A DNA stretch of 64,000 nucleotides from Palleniella muris (GCF_004792655.1 NZ_SRZC01000008.1:62001-126000), one strand, 5' to 3'. Positions 9,697 through 19,167 are shown, counted from the stretch's first letter. Translations and numbers: made by a program. Notes: a model not told the origin generated them from the letters alone.

Positions 9697-10839
9697 TTAC
9701 CTATCCCGCAACATCCACTGCATTATTGCCAAGTCACTCTTTACTTCTCCTTGGAAAAGATATTTGTCCTGCAAAGCCTTTAGTGTGTCATACAGCCCAA
9801 TGGCTTTATCCCTGTCGTGGTCTATGTACAATGCCACTCCACACATAAGCCTCAATTTCGATGACATCACATTGCTGTATTGCTTTATGTATTTCCTAAG
9901 TTGTGCGTCAAGCAATGCCGTCGCCCGTTCATATCGCCCTGTCACCATGGCACAGAAAGCGAGTTCGCAGGCTGTCTCATTGACATACAACGGAATGATG
10001 TCTGCCTTATGGGAATAGATTTCAGCAAATTCATCATAAGCCCTCTCCCACTCCATCATGTCCACAAGACGTGAAGCATGCATCAGCGGAATGGAGACTT
10101 CCAAAGGGTTCTTATAGTCGATGTCCGTAGACCGGTCAAACAGTTCGTCAGGCATATCCTTAGGACGCACCCCATTCTGAATGAAGGCATTGGAACGAAG
10201 TGAACTGACCAACGCTCTCTTACTCAAAGGATTATTGCGCAGATAGAGCATATTGTAGCCATCATTGCCAATGCCGCCCAGCTTCATCGGCACTCCATTG
10301 AGCAGAATCAGGAATATGTCTGTCAGGCAGAAAACAAATACAGCCTCAAACATGAACGCGTTAAGATTGAGCCACAGCAGAGGCAAGGCGGCAGGAAGCA
10401 ACAGAAGATTCGCCAGAACTCCTCCTGCATTGTACCACATTGTAGGCACTTGTTCCAACGGCACGTCAGGTGGTGTCAGCAGACACTGGCCGCCTGTGCC
10501 TGCTATGGAGAAGCGTTTGACATGCAACTTTCCGTCAATGCGTATGAAAGTCATGTTGAATATACGGAATGAGACGAACTTGTATCCGGAAAGAAGTCCA
10601 CAGACAAGATGTCCGGCTTCGTGCACAAGAATAAGAACCGGCAGCGATACGGCAAAAGCTGCCACTCCCACCAAGAATGAAAGCGCAGCTTCCGCAATGT
10701 CTGTGGAGCGGAATTTTGCAAACATTTCTACAAACGAAATGTCTGTAAACAATACTACCAGTATGGTCGATGCAAGCACTCCTATTGCCATACCGGCAAA
10801 CAGACTAAGAAGAAGTTTGAGAGCTGTTTTCATTACCAT
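9697..10839 (-). CDS. M50-like membrane zinc metalloprotease, orphan family
   Basis: About 380 residues. A first membrane segment near residues 8-33 precedes a second containing LPVLILVHEAGHLVCG, the HEXXH zinc motif at residues 73-77, as in M50 site-2 protease relatives. A later GGIGNDGYN (about residues 188-196) could supply the third zinc ligand, as the conserved Asp motif of M50 does. The C-terminal 170 residues are soluble, helical and TPR-like (WERAYDEFAEIY, GRYERATALL). The start is placed at the first ATG (10839); a TTG lies 8 codons upstream and a second ATG at 10833. The substrate is unknown. The function is inferred from the motifs only; no PDZ domain is seen. Confidence 0.72.
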   Translation of the reverse strand: MVMKTALKLLLSLFAGMAIGVLASTILVVLFTDISFVEMFAKFRSTDIAEAALSFLVGVAAFAVSLPVLILVHEAGHLVCGLLSGYKFVSFRIFNMTFIRIDGKLHVKRFSIAGTGGQCLLTPPDVPLEQVPTMWYNAGGVLANLLLLPAALPLLWLNLNAFMFEAVFVFCLTDIFLILLNGVPMKLGGIGNDGYNMLYLRNNPLSKRALVSSLRSNAFIQNGVRPKDMPDELFDRSTDIDYKNPLEVSIPLMHASRLVDMMEWERAYDEFAEIYSHKADIIPLYVNETACELAFCAMVTGRYERATALLDAQLRKYIKQYSNVMSSKLRLMCGVALYIDHDRDKAIGLYDTLKALQDKYLFQGEVKSDLAIMQWMLRDR

Positions 10840-10863
10840 TATAGAAGAAGAGTTGGTGAACAA

Positions 10864-10905
10864 TAAAAAAAGAGTACCCTCCTTAGTTTTATAAGGAAGA
10901 TACTC
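10864..10905 (-). terminator. Intrinsic terminator downstream of pyk
   Basis: Read on the minus strand, GAGTATCTTCCTTA and TAAGGAGGGTACTC pair imperfectly around a short loop and are followed by a run of T residues. It lies between the pyk stop codon and the protease gene start, so it should separate the two transcripts. Confidence 0.7.
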
Positions 10906-11007
10906 CGGAATTTATCAGTTTTTGCAAACAATTGATTTTCATATATTCAAATACTCCATACGGTACTGTAAATGCATGCACAATGTCCTTGGCAGGCATC
11001 GACAGCA

Positions 11008-12459
11008 TCAGTCCTCTGCATCTGTGGACTTAGGAGGGGTGATGGAGTTTCCATTAAGGATGTCCTTCACACGCATAATCTGCAGGATTGAAGCATACGC
11101 CCCCTCAGTGAAAGGACCGCTGATATAGGCGACACGGTCGTCACGCAGCAGGTTATTGCTCTCAAGAAGAGACCTTATCGCAGAAACAAAATGCTGCTTC
11201 GGATCATAATCTGCAGGAACGGAGACGGCATGAATGCCGTAACTGAGTGCCAGTTCACGATGCACATGAGCATTGTAGCAGACAGCAATCACCGGTATGG
11301 AACCACGATAGCTTGAGAGTTTGCGTGCAGTAGAGCCGCTCTTGCAGTCAGTGATGATAGCGCGGACACCGAGTTTCTCTATAGCATCGATGGCACAGTT
11401 TGACAGATAGTCCGCAGTATCAATCATTTCCTGCATCTCTACCTTGCCGACATCAGAACTGTGGATGTCATGTTCCACACGGTCGGCAATCTGCGCCATG
11501 GTCTTCACTGCTTCCACCGGATACTTTCCGCTTGCTGTCTCACCGGAAAGCATCAGCGCATCCGTACGGTTGTAGATGGCATTGGCAATGTCCGTGACCT
11601 CGGCACGTGTAGGGCGAGGGTTGTTAATCATTGTATGGAGCATCTGTGTCGCAACGATTACAGGAGTCTTTGCCACGACACATTTCTTTATAATCTGACG
11701 CTGGATGGACGGAATCATCTCCAGAGGCACCTCTATGCCAAGGTCGCCACGGGCAATCATGATGCCGTATGAAGCATTGATAATCTCATCGATGTTGTCC
11801 ACACCCTCCTGATTCTCTATCTTGGAGATAATCTTTATATCCGAGTTGTGGGCGTCAAGTATGTCCTGGACAGCCTTGACGTCCGCAACACTGCGTACAA
11901 AAGAATGTGCTATGAAATCAATGCCTTCTTCGATTGCAAGAAGGATGTTGCTCTTGTCCTTGTCGGTAATTGCCGGCAAGTCGATGTGCTCGCCCGGCAC
12001 ATTGACACTCTTGTTAGCTCCCAAAGTACCGTCATTCATCACCTGCACATATATATTGCCGCCATCGATGGAGACAACCTTCATGTCAAGCTCACCGTCA
12101 TCAAAGAGGATTTCATCACCTATTTTCACATCCTTCGCTATGTCAGGATAGGAAAGGCATATCACGTCATGGGTAGTCTTTTCTCCTGGACGACCTGTGA
12201 TTGTCACTTCCTCGCCGGTAGTGTATGTTATCGGTTCGTCCACATAAGTGGAGCGCACTTCCGGTCCCTTGGTGTCAATCAAGATTCCAAGGTCAGGGGA
12301 AACAGTCCTTGTATTTCTGATAATCTCACGCAGACCGTCAGGAGTAGCATGGGCAGTGTTCATTCTTATAACGTTCACTCCGGCATCATAAAGTGCACGG
12401 ATGAACTCCACCGAACAGCGGCGGTCACTTACCGACGCAACAATCTTTGTCTGTTTCAT
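11008..12459 (-). CDS. pyk: Pyruvate kinase
   Basis: A 483-residue glycolytic enzyme converting PEP and ADP to pyruvate and ATP. The N-terminal VNVIRMNTAHA block corresponds to the conserved RxNxSHG region. IMIARGDLGIEVPLEMIPSIQ and KTPVIVATQMLHTM are the active-site signature, and GETASGKYPVEAV is diagnostic. The C-terminal allosteric domain is present (to about residue 475). The gene has its own promoter just upstream and a terminator downstream, so it is probably monocistronic. The start is an ATG directly before KQTKIVASV. Confidence 0.97.
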   Translation of the reverse strand: MKQTKIVASVSDRRCSVEFIRALYDAGVNVIRMNTAHATPDGLREIIRNTRTVSPDLGILIDTKGPEVRSTYVDEPITYTTGEEVTITGRPGEKTTHDVICLSYPDIAKDVKIGDEILFDDGELDMKVVSIDGGNIYVQVMNDGTLGANKSVNVPGEHIDLPAITDKDKSNILLAIEEGIDFIAHSFVRSVADVKAVQDILDAHNSDIKIISKIENQEGVDNIDEIINASYGIMIARGDLGIEVPLEMIPSIQRQIIKKCVVAKTPVIVATQMLHTMINNPRPTRAEVTDIANAIYNRTDALMLSGETASGKYPVEAVKTMAQIADRVEHDIHSSDVGKVEMQEMIDTADYLSNCAIDAIEKLGVRAIITDCKSGSTARKLSSYRGSIPVIAVCYNAHVHRELALSYGIHAVSVPADYDPKQHFVSAIRSLLESNNLLRDDRVAYISGPFTEGAYASILQIMRVKDILNGNSITPPKSTDAED

Positions 12460-12524
12460 AGAATATTTGGAATTTGTTATCTTTCTGTTCCTAAATTATG
12501 AGTTTGTAAGCCATGGGGCTTTTG

Positions 12525-12555
12525 CAAAATTACAAATAATATTCCATACAGCAAA
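12525..12555 (-). promoter_or_regulatory. Promoter of pyk
   Basis: TTTG (complement of 12552-12555), 19 bp, then TAATTTTG (complement of 12525-12532). It lies about 65 bp before the pyk ATG. Confidence 0.75.
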
Positions 12556-12597
12556 GAAAAGTGAAAAAAACTTAGATTTTATTTCAGAAAAAATTAC

Positions 12598-12605
12598 TAA
12601 CTTTG
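12598..12605 (+). promoter_or_regulatory. -7 box upstream of the Na/Pi cotransporter gene
   Basis: TAACTTTG matches TANNTTTG and lies 36 bp before the start codon. No clear TTTG occurs at the expected distance upstream, so this is a partial match. Confidence 0.45.
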
Positions 12606-12641
12606 CCTAAAATTTCAATTCTATAACATTCGTTTTTTTAG

Positions 12642-14327
12642 ATGTCTATTTGGTTTTTCTTTAAATTAGCAGGCTCGCTCGCCCTTCTCATGTACGGCAT
12701 GAAATCCATGAGCGAGAGTCTCCAGAAAATGGCAGGCTCACAGCTTCGCCATGTCTTGCAAGCCATGACAGCAAACAGATTTGCAGGCATGCTTACCGGC
12801 GCATTCGTCACCGCATCCGTGCAGTCCTCCACCGCAACGACAGTGATGACAGTTTCCTTTGTCAACGCCGGGCTCATCACGCTTGCACAAGCAATATCTA
12901 TCATAATGGGTGCCAACATAGGCACGACGCTCACGGCATGGGTTATGTCTGCCGGATTCTCTTTCAATATCACAGACTTTGTCTGGCCGGCATTTTTCCT
13001 GGCTATTATTTTGATATACAGCAAAAAGCGCAAGTCCATAGGAGACTTTCTCTTTGGAATCAGTTTCCTCCTTCTCGGACTTGGCACCCTGAAAGAGACA
13101 GGAGCAGAGATGCACTTGGAGAACATACCTGCGGTTATGCATTTCTTTGAAGCTTTTGACGACAACTACCTGTCGTACTTCCTGTTCCTTCTCATAGGCG
13201 GCATACTGACAGTGTGCGTACAGTCGTCAGCAGCAGTAATGGCTATAACAATGACCCTGTGCTCAACAGGAGTGCTACCCATATACTTGGGAATAGCACT
13301 TGTAATGGGAGAAAACATCGGCACAACCGTGACTTCCAATGTCGCTGCCATAACAGCCAACATCCAGGCACGGCGTGCAGCGTTCGCCCACATGTTCTTC
13401 AATGTTTTCGGCGTGATATGGGTTCTGTGCATATTCCGAACCTTCGTCAATGCCATTTGCAATCTTGTCGGATACCCTACCGAAGGAGCAACAATTGCCG
13501 ATGCCGGCAAACTGCCGTTTGTGCTTGCAGCTTTCCATACGATGTTCAATGTCATTAATACTCTTGTGCTTATATGGTTCATTCCACAAATCGAGAAACT
13601 CGTATGCCGTGTGATAACGAAATCAAAAGGTGAAGAAGAGGATGACTTCAAACTCAACTTTATCAGCACAGGCCTGATGCAGACTCCTGAACTTTCAGTC
13701 CTTGAGGCAGAAAAGGAGATACGCTCATTTGCAAAGAGAATCCAAAAGATGTTTTCGTTTGTCAGAGAACTGCTTGACGAAAAGGATGTGACAGAGTTTG
13801 CAAAGAAATTCAGCCGCATTGAGAAATATGAGTCTATCTCCGACCGGATAGAACTGGAGATTGCAGAGTATCTTAATAATGTATCTTCCGAACGCCTCTC
13901 TGACTACACCAAAGCAAAGGTAAGGGCTATGCTGAGGGAAATATCGGAAATAGAGTCCATAGGCGACTCATGCTACAACGTTGCAAGAACGATAAACCGC
14001 AAACAGCAGTCCAAAGAAGTGTTTACCGAAGAGCAGCATTCCCATATATGCCAGATGATGATGCTCGCCGACAGTTCGCTGACTGAGATGAACAACATGC
14101 TCAAAGAGCACCGCGATACAAACGCCTTCAACAAAGTCATGAATATCGAGACAGAAATCAACAATTTCCGAAACCAACTCAAGAACCAGAACATCAATGA
14201 CATCAACGAGCACAAATATGCTTACGGCATAGGAACCATATATATGGACATAATCACCGAATGCGAAAAGCTTGGCGACTATGTCGTGAACGTCGCGGAA
14301 GCAAGACTTGGAATAAGGGTGAAATAA
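12642..14327 (+). CDS. Na/Pi cotransporter (NptA/YjbB type) with PhoU-like domain
   Basis: A 561-residue membrane protein. The N-terminal 330 residues are hydrophobic with several membrane spans and two inverted Na_Pi_cotrans repeats marked by QSSTATTVMTVSFVNAG and QSSAAVMAITMTLCSTG, where the QSS motifs line the transport site. GANIGTTLTAW and GENIGTTVTSN follow each repeat. Residues about 350-555 form a helical PhoU-like domain (EIESIGDSCYNVART, ECEKLGDYVVNVAEA). Sodium-driven phosphate movement across the inner membrane is inferred from the family. It is divergent from pyk; HU follows in the same direction after 165 bp. Confidence 0.9.
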   Translation: MSIWFFFKLAGSLALLMYGMKSMSESLQKMAGSQLRHVLQAMTANRFAGMLTGAFVTASVQSSTATTVMTVSFVNAGLITLAQAISIIMGANIGTTLTAWVMSAGFSFNITDFVWPAFFLAIILIYSKKRKSIGDFLFGISFLLLGLGTLKETGAEMHLENIPAVMHFFEAFDDNYLSYFLFLLIGGILTVCVQSSAAVMAITMTLCSTGVLPIYLGIALVMGENIGTTVTSNVAAITANIQARRAAFAHMFFNVFGVIWVLCIFRTFVNAICNLVGYPTEGATIADAGKLPFVLAAFHTMFNVINTLVLIWFIPQIEKLVCRVITKSKGEEEDDFKLNFISTGLMQTPELSVLEAEKEIRSFAKRIQKMFSFVRELLDEKDVTEFAKKFSRIEKYESISDRIELEIAEYLNNVSSERLSDYTKAKVRAMLREISEIESIGDSCYNVARTINRKQQSKEVFTEEQHSHICQMMMLADSSLTEMNNMLKEHRDTNAFNKVMNIETEINNFRNQLKNQNINDINEHKYAYGIGTIYMDIITECEKLGDYVVNVAEARLGIRVK

Positions 14328-14444
14328 TCAGGCTTATAAAGGAATAACATTGCTAAATATCAGTTAAAATCAACTCTTTAGCAAAAAAATCCTAATTTTT
14401 GATTATCTTTCTACTGACAAGGCAAATCTTTCAACAAATTTTTA

Positions 14445-14452
14445 TAATTTTG
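14445..14452 (+). promoter_or_regulatory. -7 box upstream of the HU gene
   Basis: TAATTTTG, 40 bp before the HU start codon, fits the TANNTTTG consensus. The -33 position holds no clear TTTG. The 165 bp gap otherwise shows only A/T-rich sequence. Confidence 0.45.
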
Positions 14453-14492
14453 CAGTTCGAAAACAACAAAATAAATAACACTTAATAAAAAA

Positions 14493-14792
14493 ATGACAAA
14501 AGCAGATATCATTAACGAGATTGTCGACAGGACTGGCATTGCCCGCTGCGATGCTGCTGCTGCAGTAGAGGCATTTATGGAAGTTGTCAAAGATAATATG
14601 GTCAAAAACAACGAGAATGTATACCTCCGCGGATTCGGCAGTTTTATTGTAAAGAAACGCGCAGAGAAGACAGGCCGCAATATTTCAAAGAACACAACAA
14701 TCATAATTCCTGAGCACAACATACCGGCATTCAAACCTGCAAAGAGCTTCCTGCAGATGATGAAGGGCGAAGAGGTTACCGCACAGGATTAA
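14493..14792 (+). CDS. HU-family nucleoid DNA-binding protein
   Basis: A 99-residue HU/IHF-fold protein. It shows MTKADIINEIVDRTGI for the N-terminal helices, VYLRGFGSFIVKKRAEKTGRN for the beta-arm base (RGFGSF is the hallmark), and IIPEHNIPAFKPAKSF, where HU normally has IPAxxxPxFKPGK. This is expected to be a dimeric nucleoid-compacting protein. It is 9 residues longer than E. coli HU, with the extra residues at the C-terminus. Downstream within 60 bp lies a 29-residue basic protein gene, possibly on the same transcript. Confidence 0.94.
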   Translation: MTKADIINEIVDRTGIARCDAAAAVEAFMEVVKDNMVKNNENVYLRGFGSFIVKKRAEKTGRNISKNTTIIIPEHNIPAFKPAKSFLQMMKGEEVTAQD

Positions 14793-14849
14793 AATCAAAC
14801 GGACAAGTAAAAGACAAACAAAATATTAACCACCTAAAATCAAATCATT

Positions 14850-14939
14850 ATGCCAAACGGTAAGAAAAAGAAGGGCCACAAGATGGCAACTCACAAGCGT
14901 AAGAAGAGACTCCGTAAGAACAGACATAAGAGCAAGTAA
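14850..14939 (+). CDS. 29-residue Lys/Arg-rich protein, probably ribosome-associated
   Basis: A short open frame begins MPNGKKKKGHKMATH and ends RKNRHKSK. Seventeen of its 29 residues are Lys, Arg or His and none is acidic, the composition of very small ribosomal proteins. It lies between HU and RNase G, followed by a terminator-like hairpin, so it looks like a real gene rather than chance. I recall similar basic mini-proteins in Bacteroidota at comparable positions, but cannot confirm a family name (an AURKAIP1/COX24-like or bS22/bL38-like ribosomal protein is possible). The start ATG follows an A-rich stretch. Confidence 0.75.
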   Translation: MPNGKKKKGHKMATHKRKKRLRKNRHKSK

Positions 14940-14960
14940 GTTTTTTACGGCTAAATTTAA

Positions 14961-14990
14961 GGGCGTGTTTTCCACATGCCCTTTCTCTTT
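14961..14990 (+). terminator. Intrinsic terminator after the HU / basic protein genes
   Basis: GGGCGTGT / ACATGCCC form an 8 bp stem (one G-U pair) with a 5-base loop, followed by TTTCTCTTT. It lies 22 bp after the basic protein stop codon and 25 bp before the RNase G start. Confidence 0.7.
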
Positions 14991-15014
14991 ATTTAAAAAA
15001 CAAAGGTAAAAAGT

Positions 15015-16586
15015 ATGACAAGCGAATTAGTAATTGATGTAAAAGCGGAGGAAATATCCATCGCATTGCTGGAAGACAAGAATCTCGTGGAGTATCAGAC
15101 AGAGACAACATCACAGTCGTTCTCCGTGGGAAACATCTACCTTGCAAAAGTCAAGAAACTGATGCCCGGACTCAACGCCTCCTTTATCAATGTTGGCTAT
15201 GAGCGTGAAGCTTTCCTACACTACCTTGACCTCGGACCGCAATTCGCAAGCTACGAGAAGTATCTCAAACAGGTGAGAAGCGACCACCGGAAACTCTATC
15301 CTTTTGAAAAAGCCATGCACCTGCCTGACCTGAAAAAGGACGGCAGCATAGCATCCACACTCACAAAAGAGCAAGAGGTGCTGGTGCAGATTGTCAAAGA
15401 ACCAATCTCCACAAAAGGACCGCGCCTGACATGCGACCTCTCATTCGCCGGACGTTACTTGGTGCTCATGCCATTCCACGATAAGGTTTCCGTTTCCTCG
15501 AAAATAAAAAGCGGAGAGGAGCGTTCACGCCTGAAGCAAATCATCCATAGCGTCAAACCACGCAATTTCGGAGTGATAATCCGCACTGTAGCGGAAGGAT
15601 GTGACGGAGCAGAACTTCAAAACGAACTGCAGATTCTCATCAAACGCTGGGAAGATGTCATCAATAAGGCACAGACTGCCACACCATTGCCACAACTTGT
15701 CTATGAAGAGACAAGCCGTGCCATTGCACTTCTTCGTGACATGTTCAACCCGACATATTCTGCAATATATGTCAATGACAAGGCTATATTTGATGAGGTC
15801 AAGGACTATGTCACCCTCATAGCTCCGGAGAAAGCCGGCATAGTAAAACTCTACGAAGGCAAAGTGCCTATCTTTGACAATTTCAACATCACAAAACAGT
15901 TGAAATCAGGATTTGGCAAAACCGTCAACTATAAACACGGTGCCTATCTCATCATAGAGCATACGGAAGCGATGCATGTGGTCGATGTCAACAGTGGCAA
16001 CCGCACAAAAGCAGAGAACGGACAGGAACAGAACGCACTTGATGTCAACCTTGGTGCTGCAGACGAACTTGCACGGCAGTTACGTCTGCGGGATATGGGA
16101 GGAATAATCATCGTGGACTTCATCGACATGCATCTTGCAGAAGATCGCCAGCTTCTCTACGAGCGGATGTGCAAGAACATGCAGCAGGACAGAGCAAGGC
16201 ATAATATCCTGCCTCTGTCAAAATTCGGACTGATGCAGATTACACGCCAGCGTGTCCGTCCGGCTATGGACATCCATGTTGAAGAAATCTGTCCCACATG
16301 CTTTGGCAAAGGAAAAATAAAGTCAAGCATCCTTTTCACCGACCAATTGGAGCGGAAAATAGAATACCTCACAAAGAAAGTAGGAGAGAAACACATAACG
16401 TTACATGTCCACCCATACGTGGAAGCGTACATAACAAAAGGACTGTGGAGCATACAGCGCCGATGGCAGTTGAAATATGGCTTTGGAATAAACGTTGTTG
16501 CATCGCAGAAACTTGCTTTCCTTCAATATGAGTTCTATGACAAGAACAACCAGTTCATAGACATGAAGGAAGAACACGACAATTAA
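15015..16586 (+). CDS. rng: Ribonuclease G (RNase E/G family)
   Basis: A 523-residue endoribonuclease that processes rRNA precursors and mRNA. The S1 domain occupies about residues 35-130 (VGNIYLAKVKKLMPGLNASF, GYEREAFLHYLD). The catalytic metal-binding pair is seen in MHVVDVNSG and in IIIVDFIDM. LMQITRQRVRPAM is the RNase E/G signature, followed by the zinc-link cysteines in CPTCFGKGKI. No long C-terminal scaffold is present, so this is RNase G rather than RNase E. The start is the ATG that gives MTSELVIDV, typical of Bacteroidota RNase G. Confidence 0.95.
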   Translation: MTSELVIDVKAEEISIALLEDKNLVEYQTETTSQSFSVGNIYLAKVKKLMPGLNASFINVGYEREAFLHYLDLGPQFASYEKYLKQVRSDHRKLYPFEKAMHLPDLKKDGSIASTLTKEQEVLVQIVKEPISTKGPRLTCDLSFAGRYLVLMPFHDKVSVSSKIKSGEERSRLKQIIHSVKPRNFGVIIRTVAEGCDGAELQNELQILIKRWEDVINKAQTATPLPQLVYEETSRAIALLRDMFNPTYSAIYVNDKAIFDEVKDYVTLIAPEKAGIVKLYEGKVPIFDNFNITKQLKSGFGKTVNYKHGAYLIIEHTEAMHVVDVNSGNRTKAENGQEQNALDVNLGAADELARQLRLRDMGGIIIVDFIDMHLAEDRQLLYERMCKNMQQDRARHNILPLSKFGLMQITRQRVRPAMDIHVEEICPTCFGKGKIKSSILFTDQLERKIEYLTKKVGEKHITLHVHPYVEAYITKGLWSIQRRWQLKYGFGINVVASQKLAFLQYEFYDKNNQFIDMKEEHDN

Positions 16587-16739
16587 ACAAAGAAAAGCTG
16601 AAGCAGACTGTATAAGTCGCAAATTGGCAAATACAAACAAACGTGCCATTGTGAATATAACCGGCACAACCATAAAATAACAAAGAGGATATTCCATTAC
16701 AAGGACAAAGCCTGACAAAAGCACTGAGCGTTCTATATA

Positions 16740-16779
16740 AAATAGAGGCGGCTTGCAGAATTGCAAGCCGCCTCTATTT
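16740..16779. terminator. Bidirectional terminator between rng and ppiD
   Basis: A perfect 18 bp stem: AAATAGAGGCGGCTTGCA, then a 4-base loop, then the complement. It is flanked by A and T runs on both sides and lies between two convergent genes, so it can serve both. Confidence 0.9.
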
Positions 16780-16800
16780 ATATTCCATAATATTTTTTTA

Positions 16801-18942
16801 TCAGAAGAAAAGGTAACGGTTATCCTTAACTTCAGCATTCTGATAGAGTTCCTGCATGAAATTGCCGGCATACTGCATCATCTTCTGCTTCAGTGTTGCC
16901 ATTGTTGCCTTCTCGTCGTACTTTACAGGACGGTTGGACTTCTTCACAACCTGGAAGAGGTAAACGCCGCCATTTCCCTTAACAGGATTCTTTGAGAACG
17001 CACCTGCCTTTACAGATGCGACAGCACCTGAGAGAGCAGGCTCTGCTGCACCTGTAGCCTGAACAAACACAGGAGCCGCGAATGTCACCTGATTAACAGA
17101 AGCAACCTGACCGCCCTTTGCCTTTGCAGCAGCAACAGACTTGACATCCTTCACCTTTGCCATAAGAATCTCTGCCTGCTTGTCACGGAGAGCCTCAGCC
17201 TTGACAAATGACTTCACACGCTCATCATCCAAAGTACGGTACCCCTCTTTGTTGACCTTTGTAAGAACCATAACAAGGAGAGTGTTATTGTCACCACACT
17301 CATAGAGAGGAGACACTGCACCTTCTTCTGCTTCAAACAACCATTTCATGGCATCGCGTGTAGCACGTATTCCTGCAATATTATGCTGTGCTGTAGTGAC
17401 ATCATTGAGAGGCATCACCTGATAGCCGTTCTTTTTGGCATTCTTCTCCAACTGCTCAGCATTCTGAGTTTCGCTCACGAACTGGCTGAACTTGTTGTAA
17501 GCCTGTGAATAAGTGTCCTTAGAGAAATTATTGTCACGCTTCACAACAGCAGCAACATACTTTGTTGTAGGAGCCTTGCGGTCAAGCACCTGAACAATGA
17601 TGTTTCCTGAAGTCAGCTGCACGTTTGCTGTCTGGCCAACACCAAGATTCATGACAGTCTGGAGGTAAGTCTTTGAATCCTTGTCCATTGATGGAGAAGA
17701 CTCGTACATAGCACCTGTAAGCCATGTCTTCTCGCCTGTCTGTCCGTATTTCTTGGCAAGAGCCTCGAAATCAGCACCACCGTTCACAGCATTGTATACA
17801 GAGTCAGCCTTTACACGAGCTGCTTCAGCTGTCTCAGCACCAACCTGAATGACACGGAACTGTATTGAGTCCGGCATCTCCTGCTTTGAAATCAGCTTCA
17901 CTACATTATATGTATTGTCCAGCTTGTTCTCAACAGGACCATAAACCTGCCCTGCGCTCATAGAGTCCAGACGCGCTGCGATATCACGTGGGAAAGCTCT
18001 TCCTGACTGTGGCAGACCAAGGTATGAAACCTGTGATGCACTCTTGCGCACCACCTCTGTAGGGTCAGCAGCTGTTGCGAGTTGTGACGCGAAGCCCTGC
18101 ATCTCCTTGATAGTAGCCTGACGGTCGGCAGTGCTTGCAGAAACCTGCACACTGACATACTTAACGTCACGGCTTTCAACTGTCTGACGGAACATGTCCT
18201 TCATTTCCTCATACTTTGCCTTAAGGTCTGCATCAGAAACCTTTGCCTCAGACTCCTTCACAGATGTATAAGGGAATGCAGCAAGCTGTATGTTTGCCTC
18301 CTCATTCTCATCCTTGAAAGCCATCTTTGCCTCCATAGGGTTAGACATGATACAGTTGGCAAGAAGCACCTGGTACTTTCCTGCAAGAATCTGCTGGCGG
18401 AGAGTCTTCTCGATGAAAGTCCAATACTTATAGACTGTAGCATACTGCTCTGCCTGCTGAGGGTTTGTTGACTGCATCTGCTTGTAGTCAGCGAGGAACT
18501 TCTTCAGCGCATTAGCATCAAAGCGTCCTGTCTGCTGGTTGACGAAAGGTGTCTGTGCCAACATAGGGTTTGTTCCCTCCTTCAGGACATTCTGAAGTTC
18601 TTGGTCTGTCACTGTAAGACCGAGTTTAGAAGCCTCATTCTCAACAATGCTTGTCTGGACATAAGTGTTCCACACCATATCCTTAACCTGATTCAGTTCT
18701 TCCTCGGAGAGGTTCTCGCGACCTTGGGTCATCTTAATAACCTCCTGATACTCATCGACGAGAGCCTGAAACTCCTGAACACTGACTTTCTTTCCAAGCA
18801 CCTCACCGACCTGCTGACGAGAATCGTTACGCAGAGCGTCAGTAGAGCGTACCAATTCCTCTGCTATAAAAGCAAAGAGAGCGAGACCCACTACGCCAAT
18901 AAGGACAGGTCCCCAGCTACGGATTTTACCAATTGCTGCCAT
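16801..18942 (-). CDS. PpiD/SurA-like periplasmic peptidyl-prolyl isomerase
   Basis: A 713-residue inner-membrane-anchored foldase. Residues 9-30 (WGPVLIGVVGLALFAFIAEE) form one N-terminal membrane segment with no cleavage site, as in PpiD. A SurA_N-type helical region follows (about 35-250: QEFQALVDEYQEVIKM, SIVENEASKLGLTVTDQEL), then a parvulin (PpiC-type) domain around 330-430 and further periplasmic segments. This should assist folding of exported outer-membrane proteins. It has its own promoter and shares a terminator with rng. Length fits Bacteroidota PpiD homologues (about 700) rather than E. coli PpiD (623). Confidence 0.9.
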   Translation of the reverse strand: MAAIGKIRSWGPVLIGVVGLALFAFIAEELVRSTDALRNDSRQQVGEVLGKKVSVQEFQALVDEYQEVIKMTQGRENLSEEELNQVKDMVWNTYVQTSIVENEASKLGLTVTDQELQNVLKEGTNPMLAQTPFVNQQTGRFDANALKKFLADYKQMQSTNPQQAEQYATVYKYWTFIEKTLRQQILAGKYQVLLANCIMSNPMEAKMAFKDENEEANIQLAAFPYTSVKESEAKVSDADLKAKYEEMKDMFRQTVESRDVKYVSVQVSASTADRQATIKEMQGFASQLATAADPTEVVRKSASQVSYLGLPQSGRAFPRDIAARLDSMSAGQVYGPVENKLDNTYNVVKLISKQEMPDSIQFRVIQVGAETAEAARVKADSVYNAVNGGADFEALAKKYGQTGEKTWLTGAMYESSPSMDKDSKTYLQTVMNLGVGQTANVQLTSGNIIVQVLDRKAPTTKYVAAVVKRDNNFSKDTYSQAYNKFSQFVSETQNAEQLEKNAKKNGYQVMPLNDVTTAQHNIAGIRATRDAMKWLFEAEEGAVSPLYECGDNNTLLVMVLTKVNKEGYRTLDDERVKSFVKAEALRDKQAEILMAKVKDVKSVAAAKAKGGQVASVNQVTFAAPVFVQATGAAEPALSGAVASVKAGAFSKNPVKGNGGVYLFQVVKKSNRPVKYDEKATMATLKQKMMQYAGNFMQELYQNAEVKDNRYLFF

Positions 18943-19019
18943 TTCTTTTTTAGTTATTGTTTTTATTATTATTTATTTTCCAATTAATATCTCTATGGCA
19001 TAATACCACATTTAGCGCA

Positions 19020-19051
19020 CAAAATTACAAAAAATATCGCAAACACGCAAA
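19020..19051 (-). promoter_or_regulatory. Promoter of the ppiD-like gene
   Basis: TTTG (complement of 19048-19051), 20 bp, then TAATTTTG (complement of 19020-19027), about 78 bp before the start codon. Confidence 0.75.
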
Positions 19052-19106
19052 TTTTCAGTATAAAACTTGCCCAAAACGCACTATAACAAAGACAATGGAA
19101 AGACAA

Positions 19107-19138
19107 AAGCCATGAACCGCAACAGCAATTCATGACTT
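19107..19138 (-). terminator. Possible terminator after the DUF4923 gene
   Basis: AAGTCATGAA and TTCATGGCTT on the minus strand form a 10 bp stem with one mismatch, followed by TTGTC. It lies 29 bp after the DUF4923 stop codon. The T-run is short. Confidence 0.45.
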
Positions 19139-19167
19139 CTATATATATCCACTGACCGAACAATCAG

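Noticed and set aside
10265..10894. 209-codon open frame on the plus strand opposite the M50-like gene
   Set aside because: Antisense to the HEAGH-containing gene; no independent support.
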